Assembly (NCBI RefSeq): GCF_012641515.1
Contig: NZ_JABAHY010000002.1
Span: 214,371-278,370, forward strand
Direction of reading: 5' to 3'
DNA from: Nesterenkonia sedimenti
GTDB taxonomy: Bacteria; Actinomycetota; Actinomycetes; Actinomycetales; Micrococcaceae
Length of the DNA: 64,000 nucleotides
Part shown: piece by piece, positions 41,959-51,407 of the stretch
Numbering within the stretch: position 1 is the first letter of the stretch
Layout: each line of letters starts with the position of its first letter
Notes under the pieces: generated by a model
The model's database searches: none
Told to the model about the DNA's origin: nothing
What the model saw: the letters and a program-made list of their open reading frames with translations, nothing else
Translations under genes and position numbers: made by a program

Positions 41959-44181
41959 TTACGGCCCAGAATCGTCCAGACGCCGCTCTTCGATCAGCAC
42001 GCCATCGAGGATTTTCTCAATCGCGCGACGGCCGAAGACTCCTGAATGCTCGAGGTCGGCGTCGTCGTCGCTCGGAATGTCCTCCATCTCATCAGCCGGC
42101 GGGGGCTGCTCCGCCCAATCCGGCGGAGGTGTGGCGTCATAGTCCTCATTGGGCTCCTCTGGGGTATCCCAACTGGGCATAGCTGCCCGCGCTGCCTCAG
42201 CGGGGGAGGGGGAGGAGGGCGACGACGGCGCAGCCGGAGGCTGAGCAGGTCCACGGCGGGCGAAGGCCGGCACCACTGGTTTCTCCGGCGGTTTCTTCCG
42301 CACTGGTTCCGAGGGAGAATCCGGTGTGGGTTCCTCAGGGGCCGGTTCGGGCTCAGAATCCCAGCTTCCCCACTCTTGAGGAGGCTCAGGCTGCGGCTGC
42401 TGGGGTTCGGCCGGAGCTGAAGGCTCAGCCCGGCCTTCAGCTTTTGGGGGCGGCCCCTGGCCAGTGAGATCAAGCCGAACCTGAATCCCGACGACCTCCT
42501 GGATGGCCTCGGTGAGGGCCTGCTCCCCACCACGGTTGGTGAAGGTATTGCGGGCACCTTCATTGGTGAAGGCCAGCGAAAGGGACTGTCCGTCGAATCC
42601 GGAGACCTGCACATTGCCTTTGACCAGCATCCACAGCATGCGGGAGCGGGTCTTCATCGCCTCGACGATGTCCGGCCAGGCCTGCTGCATACGCGCGGTG
42701 TTCCCGCCGCCGGGGGGAGATTGCGAGGGCGCGGGTTTTGCTGGCGCAGGCTGAGGTGGTTGGGGTTGCTGAGTATGAGGCTGTTGGGGTTGCTGCGGCT
42801 GCTGAGGTGCCCGGTCCGGTTCGGGAGTTGGCTCTGGCTCCGGTTCCGGTTTGGCCGCTGGAGGTCCCGAGACCCCGGGGGCTGCCCAACCGGGCTCAGG
42901 ATCAGGCTCGGGTGTGGGCTGGCTTTCCGGCGCAGGCTGGACCGCAGGCTTCGGTGCGGGCGGCTGGGAGGTGACCTCACTGGGTGCCTCATCAGCCGGA
43001 GTGCTGCCTGCACCTGCGGTGAAGTCCATGCGCCGCTCAAGCCGCTCCAGCCGGGCAGCGAGACTGGCCTGTCCCTGTTCTGCATGAGGCAGCAGCAGTC
43101 GAGCCATCAGCAGTTCCAAGTGCAGCCGGGGAGAGGTGGCTCCGACCATCTCAGTCAGGGCATTGGCGGTGATATCGGCAGCACGGGACAACTCGGCAGA
43201 CCCAATCTGCTGAGTCTGGTTCTGCATGGTCCGGATCTGGTCCTCCGGGACCCCGCGCAGGATTGCCTGCGGGTTCTCGGGGGTGGACTTCACAATGATG
43301 AGATCCCGCAGTCGTTCCAGGAGATCCTCAACGAACCGGCGTGGATCCTGCCCGGACTGCACGACCCGATCCACCACATGGAAGGCTTTGGCTCCGTCGA
43401 GAGCGGAGACCGCATCGACGACTTCATCCAGCAGGGTGGCATGAGTGAAGCCCAGCAGCGCGACCGCCCGGTCATAATCCAGGCCCTCGGTGCCGGCACC
43501 GGCAATCAGCTGATCCAGCACCGAAAGAGTGTCTCGGACCGAACCGCCGCCAGCCCGCAGCACCAGCTGCAGCACACCCGGAGCGGTGGCGACCCCCTCC
43601 TGAGTGCATAGCCGCTCGAGGTAGTCCAACAGGGGCTCAGGCGGAACCAGCCGGAAGGGATAGTGGTGAGTACGCGAGCGGATGGTGCCGATGACCTTAT
43701 CCGGCTCTGTGGTGGCGAAGATGAACTTGATATGAGCCGGGGGCTCCTCGACGATCTTCAGCAGCGCATTGAATCCGGCCGCGGTGACCATATGCGCCTC
43801 ATCGATGATGAAGATCTTGTAGCGGTCCCGTACCGGAGCGAATGTGGCCCGTTCGCGCAGGTCACGTGCGTCGTCGACACCACCGTGAGAGGCGGCGTCG
43901 ATCTCAATGACATCCAGCGAGCCCGGGCCGCCGGTGGCCAGATCCCGGCAGGATTCGCATTCGCCGCAGGGAGTTCCGGTCGGCCCGGCTGAGCAGTTCA
44001 GGCAACGGGCCAGGATCCGTGCCGAGGTGGTCTTACCGCAGCCGCGCGGCCCAGAGAACAGGTAAGCATGTGAGACGGCATCCTTGCTCAGAGCCGTCAT
44101 CAACGGCGTAGTGACATGCTCCTGGCCGATGACATCGGCGAAGGTATCTGGCCGGTAGCGGCGGTACAGGGCGGTGCTCAC
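41959..44181 (-). CDS. dnaX: DNA polymerase III subunit gamma/tau
   Basis: 740 residues. Walker [10 protein letters not shown] at 44-52, zinc-binding cysteines C63, C72, C75 and C78, the DEAH-box IDEAHMV and the SRC-like sensor region. Domains I-III end near residue 370; after that comes a long Pro/Glu/Gln-rich linker (about 390-500 and 580-700) around a conserved tau-type segment at about 505-570. It loads the sliding clamp. GTG 44181 lies 6 nt after TAAGGT on the minus strand, so it is probably leaderless. Confidence 0.95.
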   Translation of the reverse strand: MSTALYRRYRPDTFADVIGQEHVTTPLMTALSKDAVSHAYLFSGPRGCGKTTSARILARCLNCSAGPTGTPCGECESCRDLATGGPGSLDVIEIDAASHGGVDDARDLRERATFAPVRDRYKIFIIDEAHMVTAAGFNALLKIVEEPPAHIKFIFATTEPDKVIGTIRSRTHHYPFRLVPPEPLLDYLERLCTQEGVATAPGVLQLVLRAGGGSVRDTLSVLDQLIAGAGTEGLDYDRAVALLGFTHATLLDEVVDAVSALDGAKAFHVVDRVVQSGQDPRRFVEDLLERLRDLIIVKSTPENPQAILRGVPEDQIRTMQNQTQQIGSAELSRAADITANALTEMVGATSPRLHLELLMARLLLPHAEQGQASLAARLERLERRMDFTAGAGSTPADEAPSEVTSQPPAPKPAVQPAPESQPTPEPDPEPGWAAPGVSGPPAAKPEPEPEPTPEPDRAPQQPQQPQQPHTQQPQPPQPAPAKPAPSQSPPGGGNTARMQQAWPDIVEAMKTRSRMLWMLVKGNVQVSGFDGQSLSLAFTNEGARNTFTNRGGEQALTEAIQEVVGIQVRLDLTGQGPPPKAEGRAEPSAPAEPQQPQPEPPQEWGSWDSEPEPAPEEPTPDSPSEPVRKKPPEKPVVPAFARRGPAQPPAAPSSPSSPSPAEAARAAMPSWDTPEEPNEDYDATPPPDWAEQPPPADEMEDIPSDDDADLEHSGVFGRRAIEKILDGVLIEERRLDDSGP

Positions 44182-44187
44182 CCTTAG

Positions 44188-44193
44188 ACCTTA
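44188..44193 (-). promoter_or_regulatory. -10 hexamer of leaderless dnaX
   Basis: TAAGGT on the minus strand, 6 nt before GTG 44181. Confidence 0.5.
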
Positions 44194-44264
44194 TCGCGGT
44201 CACCCGACGCGGGCGGAACCGAGAAGATTTACGGGGAGACGATCTCGAGGGAGGGCGTCCCCAT

Positions 44265-44270
44265 TAGGCT
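44265..44270 (+). promoter_or_regulatory. -10 hexamer of leaderless Nudix gene
   Basis: TAGGCT ends 6 nt before ATG 44277; no ribosome site fits. Confidence 0.5.
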
Positions 44271-44276
44271 GACAGG

Positions 44277-44756
44277 ATGAGCCAGGTGGTAGATCGGTTT
44301 CAGGTTATTCCGGCAGCGTATGTGCTGCTGGTTGATGAGAGTGGCCGGGTGCTGCTGACCTTCCGGCGAGGAACCGGGTATATGGATGAGCACTGGGCTT
44401 TCGGGGCCGCGGGACATGTCGAGGCGGATGAGTCCGTGTGCCAAGCCGCAGTCCGGGAGGCTCAGGAGGAGTTAGGCGTCGTCATCAGCGAAGAGGACCT
44501 CGAGCCCCTGACCGTTATGCACCGCACCCGCGGAAATGGACAGGCCATCGATGAGCGCGTGGACTTCTTCTTTACTGTCAGACAGTGGCAGGGCCTACCG
44601 CAGATCCAGGAGCCGGATAAGGCCGTGGACCTCATCTGGGCCGAACCCGCGGCCCTACCCCAGCCCCTCGTTCCGCATGAGTCCTACGTACTGGACCAAT
44701 GGCTCAGGGGCACACTGAAACCGATTGAGGCCTACGGTTTCACCAGCTGGTCCTGA
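44277..44756 (+). CDS. Nudix hydrolase
   Basis: 159 residues. A full Nudix box runs G46 to V68: GHVEADES, then REAQEELGV with R60, E61, E64, E65 and G67 in the required places. Nudix enzymes cut nucleoside diphosphates linked to another group; the substrate (dNTP, sugar nucleotide or other) is not evident. It starts at ATG 44277 and is divergent from dnaX. Confidence 0.88.
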   Translation: MSQVVDRFQVIPAAYVLLVDESGRVLLTFRRGTGYMDEHWAFGAAGHVEADESVCQAAVREAQEELGVVISEEDLEPLTVMHRTRGNGQAIDERVDFFFTVRQWQGLPQIQEPDKAVDLIWAEPAALPQPLVPHESYVLDQWLRGTLKPIEAYGFTSWS

Positions 44757-44782
44757 GATCGTCTGTGCCGGCTGATATCTGC

Positions 44783-46123
44783 TCAGGCGGCTTTGCGGTG
44801 TGCGCGGCTGTCTGAGGGTAGGTCGGCGTTGGGTGGGGGTAGGTATCCGTGGGATTTGAGTCGGTGATGGCGTCTACAGAGTGCCCAGAGGTTGGCCCCG
44901 GTGGTGGGTCCGGCTCTTTCGTGGGGGATCTGATGATCGAGATCGCTGCGTTCGGCTGTGATGGTGCAGCCTGGTGCCTGGCAGACCCCGTCACGGAAGA
45001 TAATCGCATCCCGTAGTCGTTCGGGTGCGAACCGGCCGTTGTAAACCACGCTGAGAATGTCCCGGTCTGCCTGTTTCTTGTTCTTTTGAGTACCAGCGGT
45101 GTACCACTCATGCTCCGCCTCGGGATCAGCAGCCAGTTTCCGGATATCCGCGGCGGGGATGACGCTGGCCCGGTCGGAGCTGATGGCGGGTTCGTCTGAT
45201 CCCCCGGTCAGCGTCTCTTCGGGGACCATCACGCAGATCTTGGCGGAGATGGGTGTGCTGTAGCAATGGCCATCGCGCAGACAGGCGCTGAGGAGGTCTG
45301 CCTCCCGCTGACGGATGGTCCGATCATCCACATCGGCAGCAGCGGTCTCGGGGTCGTAGTCCTGATGCCGGGCATCGAAGTCGATCGGAGTGTTCTCGTC
45401 CACTCCCACTGCGGCTGGATGAGATCCGTCGATGAGCGGCTGGTCGGAATCCTTTGGTTGTGCCCGGTTCATTCCTCGTGCTGCGGCGTGGACCTTCTTC
45501 TCGATCGCCTTAGCCTCAACAGTCGGGATGTAGAGCTCCAAGAAGCTCATGCCGTTTTCACCGTGGTAGAAGCTGGCATACCGGTGTTCCTTGGCTTCCT
45601 CGGCTGCTGCGTTGAACAGCTCCACGTCTAGTTCGGGGATACGGCGGATCACCCAGTTCTTCAACTCGGATGGGGTCTTCCCCGGAGCTATCTCGGCTAG
45701 TTCGGCATCGAGGATCTCCAGCAGGTCCTCGCGGTGGATGATGGGGCTGGTCTCTACAGCGGCCTTGCGGAGTGTGGTGAGGTTGATGGCACCGGTGCGG
45801 AAGGTTTTCCAGAACTTCGGCAGGTGCTCACGCACGTATTCAGCGTCATTGAGTACGGCGGTGGCCTGCTGGTCACTCATCCCCAACAGGACTCCGGCCT
45901 GCCGGTTGGCCTGCCGGGCATCAGCAGCTCGGATGAAGGGACTCTCACCAGTGACGGCTTTCTGCCGCGCCGCACGATGGGTGAGGAAATGCTCAATAGA
46001 GGTGGCGGTGGCGCGATTGGCATCAATGATGGATTCCCAGGCAGCTTCCATTCCCTCTTCACACATGAAGTGAGAGGCACGCTCCGGAATCTCCGGGCGA
46101 GGAAACTGCTGTTCATCCTTCAT
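44783..46123 (-). CDS. DUF222-HNH endonuclease
   Basis: 446 residues from ATG 46123 (MKDEQQFPRPEIPERASHF). The N-terminal DUF222 region (about 30-330) is followed by an HNH domain near 375-420: CQAPGCTITAERSDLDHQIP, then LWALCRRHHRLKSHG, with the His and Asn ligands present. Actinobacterial genomes carry many such genes, some inside mobile 13E12-type elements; the target is unknown. The frame opens 30 bp earlier, but TAGCGT lies 7 nt before 46123, so the leaderless start is preferred. Confidence 0.87.
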   Translation of the reverse strand: MKDEQQFPRPEIPERASHFMCEEGMEAAWESIIDANRATATSIEHFLTHRAARQKAVTGESPFIRAADARQANRQAGVLLGMSDQQATAVLNDAEYVREHLPKFWKTFRTGAINLTTLRKAAVETSPIIHREDLLEILDAELAEIAPGKTPSELKNWVIRRIPELDVELFNAAAEEAKEHRYASFYHGENGMSFLELYIPTVEAKAIEKKVHAAARGMNRAQPKDSDQPLIDGSHPAAVGVDENTPIDFDARHQDYDPETAAADVDDRTIRQREADLLSACLRDGHCYSTPISAKICVMVPEETLTGGSDEPAISSDRASVIPAADIRKLAADPEAEHEWYTAGTQKNKKQADRDILSVVYNGRFAPERLRDAIIFRDGVCQAPGCTITAERSDLDHQIPHERAGPTTGANLWALCRRHHRLKSHGYLPPPNADLPSDSRAHRKAA

Positions 46124-46130
46124 GAAACCC

Positions 46131-46136
46131 ACGCTA
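46131..46136 (-). promoter_or_regulatory. -10 hexamer of leaderless DUF222-HNH gene
   Basis: TAGCGT on the minus strand, 7 nt before ATG 46123. Confidence 0.45.
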
Positions 46137-46271
46137 CCCCTGGCACCGGACATGCCCAGATACCAGGTGGCACCTGTCTAAGTGGCTGCTGTTGATCTCC
46201 ATACACCCACTGTACGAAGGGGTGCGGACATGGCGATGTTCCAAGGGTTCGGACTCGCAGTGAAAACCAAA

Positions 46272-46305
46272 GAGTGCCCTGCCCCAAGAATGGGCCAGGG
46301 CACTC
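46272..46305 (-). terminator. Terminator of the DUF4352 gene
   Basis: GAGTGCCCTG and CAGGGCACTC form the stem; on the minus strand TTTGGTTTTC follows. Confidence 0.75.
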
Positions 46306-46336
46306 CGGACGAGGCAAAGTGTCGGGTCGTGGGAAT

Positions 46337-46988
46337 CTATTCGGCGGAGACGAATGCCTCTTCACGATCGAACATACCCAGCCGTACCCGTACGAGACCG
46401 TCGTAATCCTCCGGCACAGCCAGGGCGATATTGCCCTCTTCGGTGCCGCCGTTGTAGAGCTCATTGAGTCCGTCGAACTCATCGGGAGCGACTGCAAGGC
46501 TGTCGAATGCCTGAATGGTCTCACCACTGCCTGTCACCCAGGCGATCTCAGTACCGAGACTAGGCATCTCGGATTCCTCTCCGGTGTAAGTGGCTGTGAC
46601 ATTGACCAGGATGTAGGCGTTGCCTTCTTCGGCCTCATCATTGAACTCGTTCGCCTCAGCCACGGCATCATCGGCGTCGAAAGTAACGTCATTAACGGTG
46701 AGCTCCCATTCCTCGGCGACGATGGTCTCGCCCAGGCTCAGGGGATTATCGCGAGTACCGGCGTCGCCGGAAGCATCTCCTTCGTCAGCTTCCTCTACAT
46801 CATCTTCCGAGATCTCAGCAGCGGCTGCTTCGGCTTCCTCATCTGCGTCTTCAGCTTCTTCGATCTCCTCCTCATCAGAGGCCGTGTCTTCGTTGTCGGC
46901 GTCGTCGCCGTTGGCGGCCCCTGCGACCGCGGCGCCAACGCCGGAACAAAGCCCGTCCTATCCACAACACAATCGCCCGAATAACCAT
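46337..46988 (-). pseudogene. DUF4352-type secreted/lipoprotein with N-terminal frameshift
   Basis: A long frame ends at 46337-46339 and contains CSGVGAAVAGAANGDDADN, then an acidic linker, then NPLSLGETIVAEEWELTVND and NAYILVNVTATYTGEES, a DUF4352-like beta-sandwich. It has no start codon before GTG 46663, and a TAG at 46958-46960 closes it upstream. A different frame starts at ATG 46988, 6 nt after TATGGT, reading MVIRAIVLWIGR. Removing one base in the CCC run at 46952-46954 joins the two into one membrane-anchored protein. It is either a one-base lesion, phase variation at that run or a sequencing error. Confidence 0.6.
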
Positions 46989-46994
46989 GTATAG

Positions 46995-47000
46995 ACCATA
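46995..47000 (-). promoter_or_regulatory. -10 hexamer of the DUF4352 gene
   Basis: TATGGT on the minus strand, 6 nt before ATG 46988. Confidence 0.45.
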
Positions 47001-47033
47001 ACCACTGAAGCCTAGGGGTGCCTGAGCACAGAA

Positions 47034-47077
47034 AGGCCCCCACTCGACCGGAATAACTCCAGGTCAGGTGGGGGCCT
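47034..47077 (-). terminator. Terminator of tRNA-Ser
   Basis: AGGCCCCCAC and GTGGGGGCCT form a strong stem with inner GACC/GGTC pairing; TTTCTGTG follows on the minus strand, directly after the tRNA. Confidence 0.75.
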
Positions 47078-47082
47078 GTTGG

Positions 47083-47171
47083 CGGAGGCGGGGGGATTTG
47101 AACCCCCGATCCCCGGTTAAGAGGATCCTTCATTAGCAGTGAAGTCCGTTCGGCCGCTCCGGCACGCCTCC
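47083..47171 (-). tRNA. tRNA-Ser(GCU)
   Basis: 89 nt. Acceptor stem GGAGGCG/CGCCTCC with discriminator G. The anticodon loop in ACTTCACTGCTAATGAAG gives GCT, reading AGC/AGU serine codons. The long variable arm of serine tRNAs is present, and the T-loop is GTTCAAATCC between GGGGG and CCCCC. The CCA end is not fully encoded (GCC follows). Confidence 0.95.
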
Positions 47172-47282
47172 ATCGGATCAGAGACCCGATGCACCCTGCA
47201 GGCGGGAACCGCCCGCAACGCGCCTATCCAGGGTAGCGGTCACAGTCCCGCAGATCAAAGCGAATCACCTTCGGCGGGCCGG

Positions 47283-47288
47283 TAATGT
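47283..47288 (+). promoter_or_regulatory. -10 hexamer of the leaderless FAD/NAD(P)-binding gene
   Basis: TAATGT ends 7 nt before GTG 47296. Confidence 0.5.
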
Positions 47289-47295
47289 GTCTGGG

Positions 47296-49086
47296 GTGAG
47301 TAATCAAGAGCACGTCATAGCAGTGATTGGAGCGGGTCCGAGGGGGACTTCCTTTCTCGAACGACTCCTGGCCCATGTGGAGCAGCAGGCAATTCGTACC
47401 CAGTCAGAACTTCCCCCACTGCGAGTCTTGGTTATTGACCCCGCGCGCCATGGCTCCGGCAAGATCTGGGATCCCGAGCAGTCGCCGCGGTACCTCATGA
47501 ACACCCCCGCAAGCTTCCCCACAGCAGCACCTGCCGGTGCCACCCAGGAGGAACTCACACCATCCTCCTGCTCCACGAGCTTTCTCCAGTGGGCCAAAAA
47601 GCAGGGGCTCGCATATAACGACGGCGACTTCCCCCGCCGTGCTGACTACGGCGCCTATCTGCGCTGGCTCCATCAGGAAGCAGTCTCCGGGCTGCGAGCC
47701 AACGGGGTCTCGGTCGAAGAGATCCCTGACGAAGTCACATCCATCAGCGCCGGGAAGAACTGGTACGGCCTGCTCATGGCCCAAGGCCCGGCCCGCGAAG
47801 CCAACGCCGTCATTCTAGCCCTGGGGCATGTCCCGGCAGAACCTGCTGGCCCCGCCGCTCGGCTGAGCAGCCAGGCCCAGAAACTCGGACTGCACTATCA
47901 GGTGCCCGCCATCCCCACAGATGTGGACTACAACCGGTTCGAAGCCGGTGAGAACGTCCTGGTCCGTGGCATGGGCCTGAACTTCTTCGACCTCATGATC
48001 GAGGTCACCGCCGGACGTGGTGGGCGCTTCAAACAACACCTCTCCGGGGATCCCGGCCACCGGTTGGACTACCAGCCCTCAGGCCAGGAGCCGATCCTCA
48101 TCGCAGGATCCCGCCGAGGCACCCCCTACCGCGCGAAAACGGTGGCACCGGGCTTCGTGCCCGAAGGTGTCGAGCTCACCCAACTCACCGATGAGGTCAT
48201 CGAGGAGCTCATCCGCGAACATCAGCAGTTGGACTTCGCCGCCCACCTCTGGCCGCTCATCGAGGCCGATATGCAGCAGACCTACCGGCGCATCGGCGGC
48301 GACCCCCAGGCTGAGTTCAAGCTGGAGGAATTCACCAGGCCCTTCGACCACCAGTTCTTCGGCTCCGCCCAGGAGTACCAGCAGGCCATGGCTACCTGGC
48401 TAACCGAGGACGCGGCCACTGCCGCAGAAGGGGCCCAGAACCCCCAAAAGATGGCCGTAAATGCCCTGCATGCCGCCCGGCTGAAGGTCAAACACTTGGT
48501 CACCGAACGCCGGATCACCCAGACATCCCTCCTGCGCGACGTTGAAGGCTGGTTCGAAGCCACCGTGGAGGGACTGACCAGTGGCCCGCCTCTGCAGCGC
48601 ATCGAGGAGCTCGCCGCCCTCGCTCGGGCCGGGATCGTCCAATTCCTGGGGCCGTCCCCGGTCTACGGTGTTGAGCATGACGAGGGGCTCTTCATCGCTG
48701 ACTCCTCGGCGGTCAGCGGAGCCCGCTATACCGCCCGGTACATGATCGAAGCCATGATGCCGCCGAATCGCATAACCCAGTCCAGCGCCCCACTGGTGCG
48801 CAGCCTCCTCGAGGCAGGAACGGCCCGGCCAGCAACTTTCCGAGCCGGCGGGGAGAGCCATGTGCATAAGGGCTTCGCCGTAACTGACTCCCCCCACCGT
48901 CTGCTGACCAGTAGGGACAGCGTCGTCGAGGGTATCTACGTGCTGGGACTGCAGCTCTCCTCAGCCCAGTGGGGAACGGCCATCGCCGCTGAAGCCGGAG
49001 GTCAGATCACGACGACGGCGCGGAGCCTGGCAGATGCCGATGCCGTCGTCGTCGATATTCTCAGCCGAGCACCTTCCCGGGGTTGA
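47296..49086 (+). CDS. FAD/NAD(P)-binding protein
   Basis: 596 residues from GTG 47296 (VSNQEHVIAVIGAGPRGTSF). GAGPRGTSFLER is the FAD-binding glycine motif of the large FAD-NAD(P)-binding family; GKIWDPEQSPRYLMNTPAS and ENVLVRGMGLNFFDLMIE follow. The family's activity is mostly unknown. A GTG at 47287 would add three residues, but the TAATGT hexamer points to 47296. The last 26 bp overlap the 3' end of the opposite FAD-linked oxidase gene. Confidence 0.82.
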   Translation: MSNQEHVIAVIGAGPRGTSFLERLLAHVEQQAIRTQSELPPLRVLVIDPARHGSGKIWDPEQSPRYLMNTPASFPTAAPAGATQEELTPSSCSTSFLQWAKKQGLAYNDGDFPRRADYGAYLRWLHQEAVSGLRANGVSVEEIPDEVTSISAGKNWYGLLMAQGPAREANAVILALGHVPAEPAGPAARLSSQAQKLGLHYQVPAIPTDVDYNRFEAGENVLVRGMGLNFFDLMIEVTAGRGGRFKQHLSGDPGHRLDYQPSGQEPILIAGSRRGTPYRAKTVAPGFVPEGVELTQLTDEVIEELIREHQQLDFAAHLWPLIEADMQQTYRRIGGDPQAEFKLEEFTRPFDHQFFGSAQEYQQAMATWLTEDAATAAEGAQNPQKMAVNALHAARLKVKHLVTERRITQTSLLRDVEGWFEATVEGLTSGPPLQRIEELAALARAGIVQFLGPSPVYGVEHDEGLFIADSSAVSGARYTARYMIEAMMPPNRITQSSAPLVRSLLEAGTARPATFRAGGESHVHKGFAVTDSPHRLLTSRDSVVEGIYVLGLQLSSAQWGTAIAAEAGGQITTTARSLADADAVVVDILSRAPSRG

Positions 49087-50455
49087 GGATCCCCAGCGGA
49101 TCCAGGGCCTGCTTGACCGCCAGCATCGCCGGGACAGCTGAACGGTGCTCTTTGGCCATCGAAGCCACTTTGCCGACCCCCACACCGTGCTCACCGGTGC
49201 AGGTCCCGCCCATGGCCAGGGCGCGATCCACCAGGCGTTCATTGATCTGCTTGGCCTGGGCATAGGCCTGCTCATCACCTGGTGGCAGCAGGATGGCCAG
49301 GTGGAAGTTGCCATCACCTACGTGGCCGGCGATGGGGGCGATGAGATCGGTGGTTTCGAGGTCCTTCTTGGTCTCCAGAATGCACTCGGGCAGCCGCGAG
49401 ATCGGCACACAGACATCGGTGGGCAGCACCTTCGCATTCGGCACCAGGTGCTGTGAGGCCGGCAGGACGTCCGCCCTGGCCTGCCAGGTGCCCCGGACTT
49501 CCTCCGGTTCAGTGGTGGAGCTGAACTCCTCAGCGTTGAAACTGCGCGCCAACTGGGCGAACTGCGCGTAGTGAACCGGAGTCTCCGCCTCGTTACCGGT
49601 GAACTCCACGATGATGGTGTCGGCAGGTTTGGCGGTGTAGCCGTTGTACTCCTTCAGCGCGCGGATGGTCGGCGCATCGAGAAGTTCTACGCGGGTCAGT
49701 GGCAGTGAGGCGCGCAGGGCTGCAACAACCAGCTGGGCAGCGGTTTCGAGGTCGGGTAGGGACCAGACACCAACTGCGGTGCAGGCCGGAAGGGGGTGCA
49801 GGTTCACAGTGACCTCGGTGATGATCCCGAGGGTTCCCTCGGAGCCCACGAAAAGATGCGTGAGGTCATAGCCGGCTGAGGTCTTCTTCGTGGTGGAACC
49901 GGTGCGGATCACCGAGCCGTCGGCCAGCACCACGGTCAGTGCCAGCACGTTCTCCTTCAATGTCCCGTAGCGGACCGCGGTGGTGCCGCTGGCTGAAGTT
50001 GAGGCCATACCCCCGATGCTGGGATCGATGGCCGGCCCCGCGGCGAACTGCAGACCATGGGGCTCCACTGCGGCGTTGAGCTCGGACTTCAGCACCCCCG
50101 CCTCTGCAGTGGCGTACATGTCATCGGCGGCGATATCCACCACCTGGCGCATCCCGGAGACATCGATGCAGATGCTCCCGGCGGTGGTGTTGGCCCCGCC
50201 TTCCAGGCCCGTGCCTGAGCCGCGGGGGACCACGGGTGTCTGATGCTCATGGCAGATGCGCACCGCGGTGGCGACATCCTCGGTGCTGGTAGCCCTCACC
50301 GCCGCCTGAGGCAGCTCCCAGCCGTGGTGGGAGCGGTCATGGGACAGTGGCTCGAGGTCCTCGGCCGCAGTGAGAACTTTGTCTCCCAGGGCGGAGATCA
50401 GGGCTTGTACGACGCCGTCGTCGCGGGTTTCAGGGGTTTCAGAAGAAGTCGCCAT
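49061..50455 (-). CDS. FAD-binding oxidase / D-lactate or glycolate dehydrogenase-like (GlcD type)
   Basis: 464 residues from ATG 50455. The PCMH-type FAD domain has TPVVPRGSGTGLEGGANTTA at about 72-91 and AAGPAIDPSIGGMASTSASG. The C-terminal oxidase domain has HVGDGNFHLAIL and GTCTGEHGVGVGK. These enzymes oxidise D-2-hydroxyacids to keto acids. The acceptor and exact substrate are unknown; D-lactate and glycolate are usual. TTG 50464 is an alternative start. Confidence 0.88.
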   Translation of the reverse strand: MATSSETPETRDDGVVQALISALGDKVLTAAEDLEPLSHDRSHHGWELPQAAVRATSTEDVATAVRICHEHQTPVVPRGSGTGLEGGANTTAGSICIDVSGMRQVVDIAADDMYATAEAGVLKSELNAAVEPHGLQFAAGPAIDPSIGGMASTSASGTTAVRYGTLKENVLALTVVLADGSVIRTGSTTKKTSAGYDLTHLFVGSEGTLGIITEVTVNLHPLPACTAVGVWSLPDLETAAQLVVAALRASLPLTRVELLDAPTIRALKEYNGYTAKPADTIIVEFTGNEAETPVHYAQFAQLARSFNAEEFSSTTEPEEVRGTWQARADVLPASQHLVPNAKVLPTDVCVPISRLPECILETKKDLETTDLIAPIAGHVGDGNFHLAILLPPGDEQAYAQAKQINERLVDRALAMGGTCTGEHGVGVGKVASMAKEHRSAVPAMLAVKQALDPLGILNPGKVLG

Positions 50456-50468
50456 CCACTTCAAATTA

Positions 50469-51293
50469 TCACCGCAACTGCGAGATCAGTTGAGCACGAT
50501 TAGTGGTCCCCGTTTTCCGCAGCAGCTTGGAGATATGGAACTTCACAGTATGTTCCGAGATGTCGAGGTGCTGGGCGATTTGGGCATTGCGCAGACCCTC
50601 TCTTAGGCAGTCGAGTACCTGCTTCTCGCGGTCGGAGAGGTTAGTGAGTTCATGCAGCGGCGTAGGGGTCGGGGGTGGATCCAACGGGATGGTGATCCCC
50701 AGTTCGGTGCCCCATCCTGGGGTGGAATCCACCTCCAGTTTTCCCCCTAAGGCGGATACATGTTCGGCAATCGGCCGGAGGGTATCGTCATGGGCGCGCA
50801 GCTCACCCTTGCCGTCGTCGCGGATGCCGATCAGCAGATTGAGGCCATCGCAATCCCAATGAATCCGTACCCGTTGAGCCTCAGCCGTATTGGTAAATGA
50901 GAGAACTGCATTGCGCACAATCGCGCGGGCAGCTTGGGCGACATCACCGGGCAGTGCGCGGCCGTTCTCGGGGGGTTCGACAAATTCAACCTCGAGCTGT
51001 CCAAAGCGCACCAGGGGTTTCAAGTCGTTCTTCAGCCGGGCGAAGGCCCCCACCACAGGCTCTAAGAGGTCGTCTCGGCGCTCATCGGAATCAGTTCGCA
51101 GTTGCACTAACGCGGTAGCTGCAATGTGAATGGCCGTTTCCCGGGCCGCGCGGTCCTCAAGACGGTTGGAGCGCAGTGTTGCAAGCAGGGACTCCAGGGT
51201 GACCGCGTAACGGTCTGACTGTTCGGACAGCGCCCGAGCATGGGCTGAGAGCTGGATTCGCGCATCCTGTGGAGCTGGCTCAGGGGGAGTCAT
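50469..51293 (-). CDS. HATPase-LuxR fusion regulator
   Basis: 274 residues. A helical region (about 10-95) is followed by a GHKL-type ATPase core (about 110-205): ARAIVRNAVLSFTNT as the N-box, LIGIRDDGKGEL as the G1-like box and TPGWGTELGITIPL as the G2-like box. A LuxR HTH ends the protein (LSDREKQVLDCLREGL; IAQHLDISEHTVKFHISKLL). There is no receiver domain and no clear phospho-acceptor His. It thus looks like a kinase-derived sensor tied directly to DNA binding. It is divergent from the formaldehyde-fixing genes hxlB-hxlA. ATG 51293 is 7 nt after TACTCT. Confidence 0.82.
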   Translation of the reverse strand: MTPPEPAPQDARIQLSAHARALSEQSDRYAVTLESLLATLRSNRLEDRAARETAIHIAATALVQLRTDSDERRDDLLEPVVGAFARLKNDLKPLVRFGQLEVEFVEPPENGRALPGDVAQAARAIVRNAVLSFTNTAEAQRVRIHWDCDGLNLLIGIRDDGKGELRAHDDTLRPIAEHVSALGGKLEVDSTPGWGTELGITIPLDPPPTPTPLHELTNLSDREKQVLDCLREGLRNAQIAQHLDISEHTVKFHISKLLRKTGTTNRAQLISQLR

Positions 51294-51300
51294 AGTCGTC

Positions 51301-51306
51301 AGAGTA
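51301..51306 (-). promoter_or_regulatory. -10 hexamer of the leaderless HATPase-LuxR gene
   Basis: TACTCT on the minus strand, 7 nt before ATG 51293. Confidence 0.5.
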
Positions 51307-51316
51307 ACCGCAAAGT

Positions 51317-51374
51317 ACTACCCGAAGGTATAGCCCTATACGAACGGCTAGCCCACCTACCCATTCCGGGTAGT
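51317..51374. promoter_or_regulatory. Inverted repeats between the fusion regulator and hxlB
   Basis: The outer arms ACTACCCG (51317-51324) and CGGGTAGT (51367-51374) enclose GTATAG-CC-CTATAC (51328-51341), a perfect 14-bp palindrome. They fill the short divergent gap and are candidate sites for the LuxR-type HTH. Confidence 0.55.
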
Positions 51375-51407
51375 GACGTGCATCACTGTGCGGAAGATGA
51401 TCGAAGG

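Noticed and set aside
46795-47133. Minus-strand frame running through the tRNA-Ser gene
   Set aside because: It overlaps the tRNA and its terminator and is a shadow of the DUF4352 coding region in another frame.
44182-47286. Signal recognition particle RNA near dnaX and tRNA-Ser
   Set aside because: The gene order suggested looking, but I could not find the conserved GGAAG...AGCAG loop and hairpin in the gaps.
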